From: Prionace glauca | Taxonomy: Eukaryota > Chordata > Chondrichthyes > Carcharhiniformes > Carcharhinidae | Assembly (NCBI GenBank): GCA_037974335.1 | Contig: CM075760.1 | Span: 7,065,432-7,129,431 of the forward strand | Length of the DNA stretch: 64,000 nucleotides | Direction: 5' to 3' | Shown: positions 44,211 to 54,872 of the stretch, one piece after another | Layout: each line of letters begins with the position of its first letter | How positions within the stretch are numbered: the stretch's first letter is position 1 | Position numbers and translations under genes: made by a program | Notes under the pieces: generated by a model | The model's database searches: none | What the model was told of the DNA's origin: nothing | What the model saw: the letters and a program-made list of their open reading frames with translations, nothing else

Positions 44211-44249
44211 CACAGAGACTCAGAGCTGGGCTGAAGCTGTACAAAAACT
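44211..44249 (+). promoter_or_regulatory. V recombination signal sequence, 23-bp spacer
   Basis: Heptamer CACAGAG at 44211-44217 (one change at position 6 from CACAGTG), a 23-bp spacer, nonamer ACAAAAACT at 44241-44249. Confidence 0.9.
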
Positions 44250-45008
44250 CTCAGAGCCTCACGCAACGTAACGGATCAGAGTGAGTCTGAAATGAAACCT
44301 GAAATCGTAGCGATTTCTCATTTTTTACTGAGAATATTTTTATGAATAACAAATATATTGCAAAATTAAAACACCGGGACACTTAAAAGAATGAGCTTGA
44401 GAATATTTTTGTAAATTTTAATGTCCCGAAGTGTTTTATGTAATAAACACAACAGCTATTTTTGGACTCACAATGATATTATTTCATTCAGTAATATTGT
44501 AGTGCTCTGTCTGTGTCAGTCATTGTGATTGGTGAACAGATACCGAACAGGATGTTTCTCTTGCTCTTTTTGGAAACAGTGACCATGTGGCACCTCCACC
44601 TGAGAGGGAAGACGGTACCCCAGATTTAACAGGTCATCGACAGCTCTGACGGTGCAGCATTTCTAAACACTGCACTGTCTCCTCGGTAAATTCCCGGAGT
44701 GTTGTTCCGGATAGACTGCCGGTTTCTCCTGGAGGGGAAAGAATCTCTGAAGGGACTGGAGACAGAATCCGGGAAGTCCCAGTGCGTGGTGTCCACTCAT
44801 TAACCTATTCTGGAAAAAAACTGAAGTAACGAAAATGAAATTGAAACTAAACATTATTGGTTCCCGTGTAATCAGGAAGGCAATGAACGCAACCTGTGCA
44901 AACAGGTATCCCTCGAAAAAAGAGATCGTACTTTTAATGATGTAGCGCCTTTCACAGACTCCAGAGGTCAAATGGGACTTGCGAACCTAAGGAATTTCGT
45001 TTTCAGTG
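44250..45008. other. Intergenic, nothing recognised
   Basis: Downstream flank of the V gene. A frame at 44663-44971 on the minus strand has no family resemblance. Confidence 0.35.
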
Positions 45009-45128
45009 TAGAACATAGAACATTATAGTGCAGTACCGGCCCTTCCGCCCTCAATGTTGCGCCGGCCAGTGGGACCAATCTAATGACCCTCTAACCTAAA
45101 CTATTCCCATGTTATCCATATGCCTATA
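45009..45128 (-). mobile_element. CR1-like LINE 3'-end fragment
   Basis: AGAACATAGAACATTATAGT, then CGGCCCTTCCGCCCTCAATG and AATCTAATGACCCTCTAACC, matching 40823-40935. Only the last 120 bp. Confidence 0.8.
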
Positions 45129-46268
45129 GTTGTGGTGATGTTACAAACTTCATCACCGCAGGAGGCAGTAAGAATTCTCAATCAGAAATTCTTATCACTC
45201 TGACCCTGGAGTAAAGGGATTGGGGAATTCAAATATGTGCCGGTTACCTTGAACTTGTCGCAAATTTGAACCAAATAATGGACACCTCTCTCTCTCTTTC
45301 TGTCTTTTCATCCATCCTCGCTCTCTTTCTGCTACATTGAGGAGCCATATTGATGATCTATATTGTCTTGAACGTCGTACTCAGGCTACCCAATGACATT
45401 AGGATACAACGCTCTATAGAGTTCACTCTCTAAGTCTCCTGTTCCCACCTCATCCTCCAGGCATCATGCCTTGACGTGGCGCTAGGTGACCACAGATTTC
45501 CATTAGATTGCTCATGATTATGCCTGACAAATTACTGCAGTGGCTTTCATTACCTCCTGCAGTATGAGTGACCAGGAACCTGTTCTGTTCTCACCACATG
45601 TTATTAGGCATACTGGAAGAATTCAGACCCTGATATTCAACACTTGGTGACAAGGAGAACACAGCTCTGTTGCCAAAAGACCACAAAGCAGTTTCGAACC
45701 CAAAGCTTCTTGTCCAGAAGACCTGCTTCAGTGCCCGGTATTCCATAATTGACATAAAAGCTATTGCTCTAAATACACTGCGGTTTGCGGTGTTGAGGCG
45801 CGCAGATATTTCCTGTAACTCCAGCTGTCACCTGTAACAGGGGGAACTGACGGTTCTACAAGTTTTAACTAAAGGGAACGTCATCAGTGAAGCAATGATC
45901 CTCTATGTTGTTCTCGAATATTGTTACATGATATCACTGGATTTATATTGCAACAGTTTATTATGGGTTGTTTTACATCTATGTTACTATTCTATATCTG
46001 ATACGTTTGTTATTGTTTTCATTTTTCTCCATTTGCTGCTTCATATTGATACAAGATCATTTGTCTCAGTTTTATGATGAGTCAAGGAGTAATTTGTATA
46101 TTTCTAATGTGGGTTTTTCTGCAAGTTCTATTAATAGAAACATTCAAATATATTGTTTTAATTCCATCATATAACTCGCAAGAAAAACTTGTTATATCGA
46201 TATTGATTGAACCATGTTCTCTTCTAAAGACCATGGGATGTTTGTCTCCACAGTGCCCATGTCGAGTG

Positions 46269-46307
46269 AGTTACTGTACCGGCTTTGCATCTCTCTGTTT
46301 CACGGTG
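46269..46307 (-). promoter_or_regulatory. V recombination signal sequence, 23-bp spacer (variant)
   Basis: On the minus strand: heptamer CACCGTG (46307-46301), 23-bp spacer, nonamer ACAGTAACT (46277-46269). The first three heptamer bases are kept. Confidence 0.7.
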
Positions 46308-46587
46308 CCTCAACTGCACTGTATCCACCGCAGCAGCTGACAGTTCGACCGTGTTAACGCTGAGACCGATGTATCCTTTCTCACTGCCTCCGATACTTTA
46401 AACCTTCCCTCAGCTGTTTCATCTCTGAATGTGGAAACGACTTTCTCTGGAGCTTGATCGGTGAATTGCCGGTACCAAAATACAAACTCATTCCCAGTAA
46501 CAGCAATGTTGTGATGAAGAGAGATGGTCTGTCCTTAATTTACCCGATACATTGATATCTGAAGTGTCTTCGAGTGACAATGAACAT
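46308..46587 (-). pseudogene. T-cell receptor V pseudogene lacking the first Cys
   Basis: The V exon starts after TTTTGACAG. In frame it has ISMYRVN, a stop, GQTISLHHNIAVTGNEFVFW, YRQFTDQAPEKVVSTFRDET and AEGRFKVSEAV. A frameshift then moves into NTVELSAAAVDTVQL, where the YYCA end is lost. The first Cys position is His (LHHN), as in the duplicate at 55895-56175. At least one stop and one frameshift. Confidence 0.75.
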
Positions 46588-47056
46588 CTGTCAAAACATG
46601 AACAAAGCTAACATTAAGATACATACAGGGCTAATTAAATAAAGCTCTTATGCATATTGGCTAAAAAAGTTAACTCACGGTCTATCCACCTATCTGTCTG
46701 TCTGCGTCTAACTGTCAATATATCTACCTCTTATCAATCTGAATATTTACCTATGTCCTTGTTGATCTATCTTTTTCTCGATTATCCAAATACTTGACAG
46801 GCAGATTTTTCTGCCTTTCTCTTTAATTTGCTTGTGGAACAACGGAACAGTTTTGTTTTTAAACTTAATACGCTTCGATACTCTGCATCTTTAAAGACAA
46901 CTTTAGGATGTTAGAACGCTATCTAGATAGAAAATTAAATGTGCGAAAGTAACATTGAAGAATATTAATGGCATTTCTGGTTTGCAGAAAACTTAAAAGT
47001 GGAGCGGAGACAGGGCAGTGAACTGAATATCACAACAGGAGATCCGCTCTTTGTCT

Positions 47057-47063
47057 CACTGTG
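47057..47063 (-). promoter_or_regulatory. V recombination heptamer, nonamer decayed
   Basis: CACAGTG on the minus strand abuts the CAKQ end of the V pseudogene. Twenty-three bases further on stands GTGATATTC, no longer a good nonamer. Confidence 0.6.
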
Positions 47064-47489
47064 TCTGCTTCGCACAGAGATACATTCCGGAGAACAGGAC
47101 CGCGGTCCCATCTATAGACATGGTGAAGGAATTCTTTATTCGGTCAAAGGACTGTATATCGTCCTTCGGTCACATTCCCCTCGCAAATGGAAGCGAGAAT
47201 TGTTGGAGGTCCTCTCAGTGTTTGTCTGTACCAGGCTACTGTATGACCTGGAGCAGCAGAGAGCCGACACTTGAGTTCAACCCGCTCCCCTTCCCGAGAT
47301 ACGACTTGCTCAGGATGGGAGCTCTGATCCTCACACTGAACGTCTGCGAACGGAAGAAAATCAATCTGTAACTATACGGTATGAAGGGATTGTTAAAATA
47401 ATCCGTCTGAGTAAATCAATAAACTCACACAATATCAGCAGCATCAGAGCTCCAACTGGAAGTAGCTCTTTGCGGGGGTTTCTCTTCAT
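47064..47489 (-). pseudogene. T-cell receptor V pseudogene (frameshift in framework 3)
   Basis: Leader exon 47489-47429 encodes MKRNPRKELLPVGALMLLIL in phase 1 before GTGAGT. V exon 47343-47064 follows CGTTCGCAG. It reads DVQCEDQSSHPEQVVSREGE, with first Cys in ELKCRL, Trp in VAWYRQTLRG, then TEGRYTVL and a stop. In the neighbouring frame the end reads MSIDGTAVLFSGMYLCAK with the second Cys. One frameshift separates the two halves, so it is a recent loss. Relatives: 40647-41139 and 56678-56960. Confidence 0.82.
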
Positions 47490-47807
47490 GATTGATGAAG
47501 ATACACAAGAGCATTAATCAGGATCTACTTTCTAAACTGGGACTTGCTGCCGAGGCCCAGACTCTGAATGTTGGGGAGGGAGAGGAGCGGCGAGAGCTTC
47601 ACATTCCCCCATTCAATGTGAGACACAAGGGCCACACTGTCACCGATTGGATAATTATGGGATATCGGTATCTGACGTTTCTCACGGTGCCACTCAGCAA
47701 TTGGCTGTTTCTCAAACCAGAAATCACTTGAACCGTCACTGCTTCCGAGCATCTCCTTCCTCACTGCAGCAACAAAGTAAATTGTTTTGCAAGAATTGTG
47801 CTCTGGC

Positions 47808-47985
47808 GTCTTTCTTTCCCTCTCTGTCTTTTTTTTCCCTCTCTGTCTTTTTTTCCCTCTCTGTCTTTTCTTTCCCTCTCTGTCTTTTTTTTCCCTCTCT
47901 GTCTTTTTTTCCCTATCTGTCTTTTTTCCCTCTCTGTCTTTTTTTCCCTCTCTGTCTTTTTTTCCCTCTGTCTTTTTTTACAGGT
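47808..47985 (+). repeat. Pyrimidine minisatellite
   Basis: Eight or nine imperfect units of TTTTTCCCTCTCTGTCTT, 18-24 bp long depending on the T-run. It is followed by C-runs and T-runs up to about 48060. All-pyrimidine strand, may adopt triplex-type structures. Confidence 0.88.
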
Positions 47986-50150
47986 CCCCCCCTTTTAATG
48001 CTCCCCTTTTTTTGCTGCCCCCTCCCTTTTTGGTGGCCCCCCCTTTTACAGGCCCCCCCAGTTGTTCCATTTTGTCTTGCTGGCTCCATTCTAACGGAAG
48101 TAACAACAATCAGAGTCAGTCTCAGATTAAACGATGCAATTATCATCAACATCGTCATTATTTATGTATTGTTTATTTATTTATTTATTTTAATAACAAT
48201 AACATCTGGGTTACAGCACTCAGGGGCAGAATGGAGTTTTATTGGGAAGGAAATACTGACTGAGAAGTGAGATAGTGATGAGGATCAGAAAGAACCGGAT
48301 CCCCATCCTCCTTCCTGAGTCTGTAACTGTAGTGAGAGAAATCCTCTGTCGGGAACAGAAATACAGATCCCCATCTCACTGCACTGCTGATCCAACCAAT
48401 GAGAGGAATGGAGCAGTGGCACCAATCTGTCCAATCACATCATCGTGTCAGAGTGGGAGCAGTAAACGGAAACTGTGCGCGGGATTATCACAGGCTCAAT
48501 ATTGAGTGAATTGTGACTCTCAGCTGCACTGGAAGCGGTTGGAGCGGAAATGAATCTACAGAAGTCTCTGATCACCCTGCACCTGCTCACTGTGCAGGTG
48601 TTTAACAAAAATGTTGCGGCTGGGACATGAAGCATCGACAATCATTGAATGGTTGAGCATCGAATGAGACCATTCGGCCTATCCATCTCCAAATCATTTT
48701 TCCACCTCTCCCCCAGCCCCTCACCCCACCCCCCCTCCCCCGCGTCCATTTTGCACGCAGACAAGATGCTTTTATTCAAAGATAATTTCCTTCTGAGCGT
48801 TTCCATTGAATGTGCCGCCATTATTTTTGACAACTTGTCTCCAGGTTTGAACAAATCGCAGTAGAATAAGGTTATCTGACTTTTCTCTGCCATTCAGCCA
48901 TTCGTTCAGTTAAACTGGCGTACTTGGATTATCGAATGTTCTACTGCTTGAACCAGTTTTGCCTGATCCATTGCATCAAAGGTTTTAAAATTAAGTGCTA
49001 AAATTAAGGATGGCCTTTAACTATTTGACAAAGTAGAACAATCTCAGTTTCAGAAGTCAACTGATCATCGAATACTGTCAACCCAGTATCATTCTAGTGT
49101 ACCTTATCCGATATCTCGACAATCTAAATGGTGATCTCATGATCTCTAAACAGTGATTTACAAACGGTTAACATTATTTAGACATTGCCTGAATATCTAT
49201 GAAAGATAAAATTCAACCTGACCAATTCCAATTTAGATTTCTCGGAAGCAGATACTTGATGAAGGATCATCCAGACTCTAAACTTTGGCTTTATTGTCTC
49301 GGCACAGATGCTGTCAGGCTTGCTCAGATTTTTCCAGCATTTTGGTTATGTTGTTGTTTTACTATTTCAGAGACAAGCAGGTCTCAGAAATCACGCTTTC
49401 CTTATCATGGACTGCATTATATTATGTTATTTTTGTTTCTTCTTCTGGAATTCCTGATTCTATTTCGGAAATTGCTTGTCTCACTGTGCCCCTTTGGTTG
49501 CCTCACTGTCTATCTCTCTGGTTCTAGTGATCTCTGCACATTTGTCTCTCTATGTTCCTCCTTCTGTGTTTTCTCCATATATTTGCATCTGTTTCCCTCG
49601 TGGCCTCTTAGTCGTACCCTCACCCATTTCCCTTCTCGCCTCAGTATCTATTTCATTTCTTTCCCTGCCTATCCCTCTATGTCTCTCCCTCGTTTCAATC
49701 ATTTTCTTTCCTCATGTCTATCTCTCTCATCTCTACCTGCCTCTCCCTATCTATGCCTCTGTACCAACATCTTTCGCAGCTTCTTTCACAATATCTTTAA
49801 TTTACGAAAAGAAACCTTGATATAACCTCATTGATTTCTGTCAAGTGCAGGAATAGCAAACTGCACTTGATGTTAGACAATGGACAGAATCTGGGTGGAT
49901 TCATTCACGATGAACAGTGGTGCTCTCAGCCGCATGAAAAAGCACACACCCAGCGGAAACCACATTAACGTCGGGACTAAATATTCACTCCTTTTTTTTT
50001 CCAGCTATGACTGAGAAAATTAACTGCAGGATCCGATCAGACCGGCAGATCCGCCATCAAATCAATCTACAGGTTAAATCAGTTTCTGATCAGTTGTAAA
50101 TCCCCACAAGCTCAGGGCTAGATATTCAGACCAACTACGGCAGATCGAAC
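47986..50150. other. Intergenic; simple-sequence stretches, no gene recognised
   Basis: It holds a TTTA run at about 48165-48190, a tail of a dispersed repeat at 49262-49350 (GATGCTGTCAGGCTTGCTCA, then TTTTTCCAGCATTTT), and a CT-rich tract at about 49500-49790. CCAAT motifs and an ATG-led leader-like frame at 48550 are discussed under rejected items. Confidence 0.4.
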
Positions 50151-50154
50151 TCCC

Positions 50155-50465
50155 AGGATCCTAAACCCAGGGAGCCAGTCTAACCCCTAGACCATATCCC
50201 CAGGGAACCAGGCTAACTGGTTGGACCCTAACCTCAGGGAACCAGTCTAACTCCCTGGACCCGAGCTTCAGGGAGCCAGTCTAACCCCTGGACCCTATCC
50301 CCAGGGAGCCAATTTAACTCCCTGGACCAGAGCTTCAGGAAGCCAGTCTAATCCCCGGACCCTAACCCCGGGGAGTCAGTCCAACCCCTGGACTCTAATC
50401 CCGGGGAGCCAGTCTAACCTCTGGACCCTAACCGCAGAGAAGAGGTCTAACCAGTCTAACAGTCA
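50155..50465 (+). repeat. Minisatellite, about nine 33-34-bp units
   Basis: The unit is CAGGGAGCCAGTCTAACCCC followed by TGGACCCTAACCC, with variants. Units with GAGCTTC in place of CTAACCC alternate in the middle (near 50264 and 50329), suggesting a two-unit step in the array's growth. Confidence 0.85.
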
Positions 50466-50804
50466 GACTCGACCCTGACTGATTTTCAGTGTGAGGATTC
50501 AATGCTTCCTTCCAGGAGGAATTCCACCGACAAATTCGGGATATTTTATCAAATCAAGCTTTATCCATAACAGTTTAAATAGCACCCTGTCTCGCTCTCC
50601 ACCACTGAACAACCTGTAAAGTAAAAAGAAACAACGCCCAATTTCTAACTTATCACAATTTCAGTCCCAAATAACCAAGTCTTCCCATATAAATACAATT
50701 ACTAAACTCAGGTGTTTGCTTTAAATTAGTGTAGAAAATCCTGGAATTGCAACAAGACAGAGACGCTTTTTTTTTAAACAACTCCAGTCAGCAACTCCTT
50801 TAAA
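50466..50804. other. Intergenic, nothing recognised
   Basis: No gene, RNA or repeat recognised. Confidence 0.35.
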
Positions 50805-51137
50805 ACAGTCAGAAGCTTTTTCCCATGATGAAAGAGTCATTTACTAGAGGGCGCAGGTTTAAGGTGTGAGGGGTAAGGTTTAAAGGAGATGTATGAGGCA
50901 ATTCTTTTACACAGAGATTAGTGGGTGCCTGGGACACGCTGCCATAGGTAGTAGTAGAGGCGGGTACAACTTTGACTTTTAAAAAGTATTTAGACAATTA
51001 CATGGGTACGATGGGTACAGAGGGATATGGACCAAATGCGGGCAATTGGGATTAGCTTAGAGGTTTACAAAAAAGGACAGCATGGGCAAATTGGGCCGAA
51101 GGGCCTGCTTCCATGCTGGAAACCTCTATGACTCTAT
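50805..51137 (+). mobile_element. CR1-like LINE 3' end (family III)
   Basis: Decayed coding tail (FFTQR-like CAATTCTTTTACACAGAG, then GGGACACGCTGCCATAGGT) and a 3' end GGGCCGAAGGGCCTGCTTCC. It closes with CTCTATGACTCTATGAG, an 8-bp repeat at the tip. Confidence 0.75.
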
Positions 51138-51316
51138 GAGTGACGTTTAAGGGGCGTCTGGGCAAGTACATGAATAGGATGGGAATAGAGGATATGCTCC
51201 CCGGAAGGGTAGGGGGTTTTAATTCAGCCGGGCCGCATGGTCAGTGCAGGCTTGGAGGGCCAAAGGGCCTGCTCCTGTGCTGTAATTTTCTTTATTCTTT
51301 GTTCTTTTGTTCTCAG
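51138..51316 (+). mobile_element. LINE 3' end (another family)
   Basis: TFKGRLGKYMNRMGIE in frame, then GGAGGGCCAAAGGGCCTGCT and a TTTATTCTTTGTTCTTTTG tail. It directly follows the previous LINE end and directly precedes the CRE array. Confidence 0.65.
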
Positions 51317-51347
51317 AAAAGACCCACAGACGTCAAAGGCTGCATGG

Positions 51348-51462
51348 TGACGTCGCATATGCCCGCATTCTGACGTTACAGTGCCGGATACTTTGATGTC
51401 ACAAAGTCTGTTGCTCTGACATCACAATACAGGATGCTCTGACTCTTGCGCACGCTGCTCCC
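51348..51462 (+). promoter_or_regulatory. Tandem 23-bp repeat of CRE motifs, V-gene promoter
   Basis: Five 23-bp units begin at 51348, 51371, 51394, 51417 and 51440. Their first eight bases are TGACGTCG, TGACGTTA, TGATGTCA, TGACATCA and TGACTCTT. The first four are CRE-like; TGACATCA and TGATGTCA are the CRE form known from TCR V promoters. Unit ends share GGATRCT or TGCTC. The array ends about 160 bp upstream of the leader ATG at 51625. Confidence 0.8.
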
Positions 51463-51624
51463 CCATTTCACTTCATGATCAAAAGTCCCAGAGATCCAGC
51501 TCCGGACGCGAGAGTATAACTGGTGTTGGGCTCAGATTCATATCCAATAACTTTGCTTTCCCAGGAGTTTTTCTTGTCCTGAGATCTGTCTACAACTGTT
51601 TTACAATTGTCGATAGGATTCGAC

Positions 51625-52124
51625 ATGAAGCTCAGCTTCGCTTTAATGATAATCTCCTTGGATTTCTTACTCTTCCCTCAGGGCAAGTATGGTCGCTATT
51701 TCTGACAACGGTATTTTACACATTAGCAATGCTATGTTCTTTTGTGTGTTATCTTGCATTATGCGTTCAGTTGTATTTATTGTGCGACATTGTATTGCAC
51801 TATGAGATTTTAATTTTATGACATTGTTGCATATCTATATATCCTTCCCAGATGCCGCTGGCAGTGAAGAGATTTCACAGTCTCCAGAGTCTATGGTGGT
51901 TACCGAGGGAGACCTGGCATCGTTGAATTGTTCCACTACAGCAGTTGGACCTGTCCTACAATGGTACAGACAATTCCCGAATCGAACAGTGAAGTTTCTG
52001 GTGAGCGGTACCAGTAGTCAGGGCAGGTTCAGTGCTCGGAACATTGTTGCAGAGAAACGAAGCGTTCTGAATGTTAGCGGCACTCGGGTGACAGATACTG
52101 CTACCTATTTCTGTGCAGTGGAGG
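51625..52124 (+). CDS. T-cell receptor V segment, intact, GC splice donor (TRAV-like)
   Basis: Leader exon 51625-51682 (MKLSFALMIISLDFLLFPQ) ends in phase 1 at GGGCAAGT. The donor is GC instead of GT, with the rest of the site matching the strong consensus expected for GC-AG introns. V exon 51852-52124 follows CTTCCCAG. Hallmarks are EEISQSPESMVVTEGDLASL, first Cys in LNCSTTA, Trp in LQWYRQFPN, and DTATYFCAVE with the second Cys. Framework 3 is short (SSQGRFSARNIVAEKRSVLN). The frame is open through to a perfect RSS. It would supply the variable domain of a T-cell receptor chain, probably alpha. Promoter: the CRE array at 51348-51462. Confidence 0.92.
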
Positions 52125-52163
52125 CACAGTGTTGTAAAGATCAATACGAGCCGTACAAAAACC
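52125..52163 (+). promoter_or_regulatory. V recombination signal sequence, 23-bp spacer, consensus
   Basis: Heptamer CACAGTG at 52125-52131, a 23-bp spacer, nonamer ACAAAAACC at 52155-52163. Both elements match the consensus exactly. Confidence 0.95.
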
Positions 52164-52540
52164 TACAGAGGGGCAGTCCCGACGGTTTGTAGCCTACACT
52201 TCATCGAAGAGATAGACATTTTATAAAAATCTCCCTGGAAAACCTCCTCCAATCTCCGAGCAACTGAAGTATATTAATGATCAGGGTTTCTTTTTAGAAA
52301 AAGTATTTTTAGATGTGAATTATTTCATGACAAAACCCAATGTGATAATCGCAGCGTTGTTTGGTGCTCTTAAAAAGTTAGTTGTTCACCCTGTGGGTTA
52401 AATTCAATATCAGTCTTTCACAAATCCTGTTTTTGTTATTGTTACAGAATCCAGTGACGCAGACTCGCTGCCCTGGATCCATTTGAGGCAGGTGTCTGGA
52501 TGAACATCCCATAACCTTCAGCTAAAGTTGCTGTATATCT

Positions 52541-53855
52541 GGCACCTTGAGAAGAATTGTTTGATAGAGCAGACGCAGGACGGATTCGTTAAGGGGAAGT
52601 CGTGTCTGACGAATTTATTGGAGTTCTATGAGGGTGTAACTAGTGCGGTAGACAGAGGGGAACCGGTGGATGTGGTGTTTCTCGATTTTCAGAAGGCATT
52701 TGATAAGTTGCCGCACAAAAAGTTACAGAAAGTTAGGGGGCATGGAGTTGGGGGTAAGGCGTTAGCGTGGATAGAGGATTGGCTGTCAAATAGGAGGCAG
52801 AGAGTTGGTATCAATGGGTACTATTCTGATTGGCGGTTGGTGACTAGTGGAGCGCCCCAGGGAGTAGGGCTGGGGCCTCAGCTATTTACCATTTATATAG
52901 ATGATCTGGAGGAGGGAGCTGAGTGCAGGGTGTCGAAATTTGCTGATGACACAAAGATAAGTGGAAAAGCAAATTGTGCGGAGGGTATGGAAAGTCTGCA
53001 GAGGGATCTAGATAGGCTGAGCGAGTGGGCAAGGACCTGTCAGATGGAGTACTATGTTAGCAAGTGTGAGGTTATCCGCTTTGACAGGAATAATAGTAGG
53101 AGGGATTAGTATTCAAAGGGCGAAAAGTTGCAGCATGCTACGGTGCAGAGGGACCTGGGGGTCCTTGTTCATGAGTCTCAAAAACCCAGTCTGCAGGTGC
53201 AGCAGGTGATCAGGAAGGCAAATGGGATGCTGGCCTTTATAGCGAGGGGGATAGAATATAAAAGCAGGGAGGTCTTGCTGCAACTGTACAGGGCACTGGT
53301 GAGGCCACAGCTCGAGTACTGTGTGGTGTTTTGCACTTGCGCAAGGATATTTTGGCCTTGGAAGGAGTGCAGAGGACGTTCACTAGGCTGATACCGGAGA
53401 TGAGGGGGTTGAACTATGAACAGAGGCTGAATAGACTGGGTTTGTACTCGTTGGAGTATAGAAGGATGAGGGGGGATCTTATAGAGACGTATAAGATAAT
53501 GAACGGGATGGATAGGGTAGAGGTGGAGAGGTTCTTCCCGCTCAGAAAGGACAGCAGGACTAGAGGGCACAGCCTCAAGATAAGGGGGGTGGCAGTTTAG
53601 AACAGAGTTGAGGAGGAACTTCTTCACTCAAAGGGTGGTGAATCTCTGGAATTCTATGCCCGTGTAGTGGTGGAGGCTACCTCGCTAAATATATTTAAGA
53701 CACGGATAGATAGGTTTTTGGTAGGCAAGGGAATTAAGGGTTATGGGGAGAAAGCGGGAAAGTGGAACTGATCCACTTCAGATCAGCCATGATCTTATTG
53801 AATGGCCGGGCAGGCTAGATGGCCTACTCCTGCTCCTATTTCTTATGTTCTTATG
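52541..53855 (+). mobile_element. CR1 LINE, 5'-truncated (family I)
   Basis: It starts at LEKNCLIEQTQDGFVKGKSC and runs through FLDFQKAFDKLPHKK, a changed QG motif (APQGVGLGPQ), SKFADDTK, and the thumb, to a (TTCTTATG)2 tip at 53840-53855. Breaks include a stop at 53107, a frameshift near 53330 (VVFCTC for VQFWAP) and another near 53590. Older than the copies at 25271 and 31606. Confidence 0.92.
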
Positions 53856-53987
53856 TCATTCTCCACCTCTGCCTACACATATGAATTTCCGGAATGTTCT
53901 GAGTTATTTACTGGGCTAATATAATTCGGGGGATGGTGATAAGACTGGTGATTTCCCACACAGTCTCTCTGTTGGTTTGAACAAATG

Positions 53988-54465
53988 TGGAGATGCCGGC
54001 GTTGGACTGGGGTAAACACAGTAAGAAGTCTCCCAACACCAGGTTAAAGTCCAACAGGTTATTTGGCAGCAAAAGACACACAACATCGCAGAATCTCTGA
54101 GCAGAAATTGATAGCCAAGTTCCGCACACATGAGGACGGCCTCAGCCGGGATCTTGGGTTCATGTCACACTATCTGTAAACCCCCGTGACTTGCCTGGGC
54201 GTGCAAAATCTCACTAACTGTCCCGGTTGGAGATAATACACATCTCTTTAACCTGTGCTTAACCTGATCTCCATTCACATTGTCTGTACCTTTAAGATGT
54301 GATTACCTGTAAATACTCGCATTCCAAACATTATTTTGTAAATTGAGTATACATATGCCCGTTTGTGAGCAGAACTCCCACTTACCTGACGAAAGAGCAG
54401 CGCTCTGAAAGCTCGTGGCTTTTGCTACCAGACGTTGGACTTTAACCTGGTATTGTGAGAATAAG
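53988..54465. mobile_element. Long copy of the fold-back element family
   Basis: The left end TGTGGAGATGCCGGCGTTGG, then AACACCAGGTTAAAGTCCAA, is the inverse of the right end TTGGACTTTAACCTGGTATT. The 300-bp middle has no coding frame. It is the parental form of the short hairpins at 15482 and 40180 and of the 3' ends at 35289 and 41140. Confidence 0.7.
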
Positions 54466-54584
54466 GACAGGAACAGCAATGCAAACGTTTGTCATAAAAA
54501 CCTACCTCTGTAAGATTAGAAAGAAACTCAGAGAAAGACGCCAAATACACTGCACAGAGTGCGCTGAAGTTCTTGTTCGGCATT

Positions 54585-54872
54585 TTGGCTTTTCGCTGTA
54601 ATAGGTCGCCCCGTCCTCTACACTGAGACCGCCTTATATTGAGGTAACCGGTCTTTGTAGACTCGGCAGCAGCCGGCAGATATCGTGCTGCGATCTCGTT
54701 TTTCTTCAGTGCTGCTACATTGGTAATTATCCGTCTCGGCGGCTCTGCTGGTTTCTGTCGATACCACTGCATAGTGTCTATAACTGGTCCGTACATATGC
54801 AATTAAACTGCACCGAAACCCCTTCTGACAGAATTACCGACACCGGAGACTGATTCACTGCACATAGTCTGC
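54585..54872 (-). pseudogene. T-cell receptor V pseudogene (TRAV-like)
   Basis: After a TTTTGCAG acceptor the minus strand reads AVNQSPVSVILSEGVSVQFN with Cys. A frameshift follows, then MYGPVIDTMQWYRQKPAEPP with the framework-2 Trp and a long framework 3 to STKTGYLNIRRSQ. A further shift leads into VEDGATYYSEK, where the second Cys is Ser. At least two frameshifts; no usable heptamer was found. It has no close relative in the window. Confidence 0.72.

Larger units (their letters stand above)
45500..47770. repeat. Segmental duplication, copy 1 (partner 54940-57010)
   Basis: It shares with 54940-57010 the flank TGCAGTGG...TTAGGCATA, the block ATATTTCCTGTAACTCCAGC, and two minus-strand V segments in the same order and spacing. 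Each copy also has short TCTG/TCTA simple-repeat runs (about 46680-46760 and 56270-56400). Confidence 0.8.

Noticed and set aside
47647-48270. Frame of 207 codons rich in Phe, Ser, Leu and Pro
   Set aside because: Translation of the pyrimidine minisatellite; it looks like a membrane protein only by composition.
48550-48640. ATG-led leader-like frame (MNLQKSLITLHLLTVQ) with upstream CCAAT motifs and a following GTGTTT
   Set aside because: The donor would be in phase 0 rather than phase 1, and no V exon is found in the following 2 kb. It may be a very old leader remnant, but there is too little evidence.
49199-49825. Hydrophobic frame of 208 codons
   Set aside because: It lies over a CT-rich tract and a dispersed-repeat scrap; no start context, splice sites or family resemblance.
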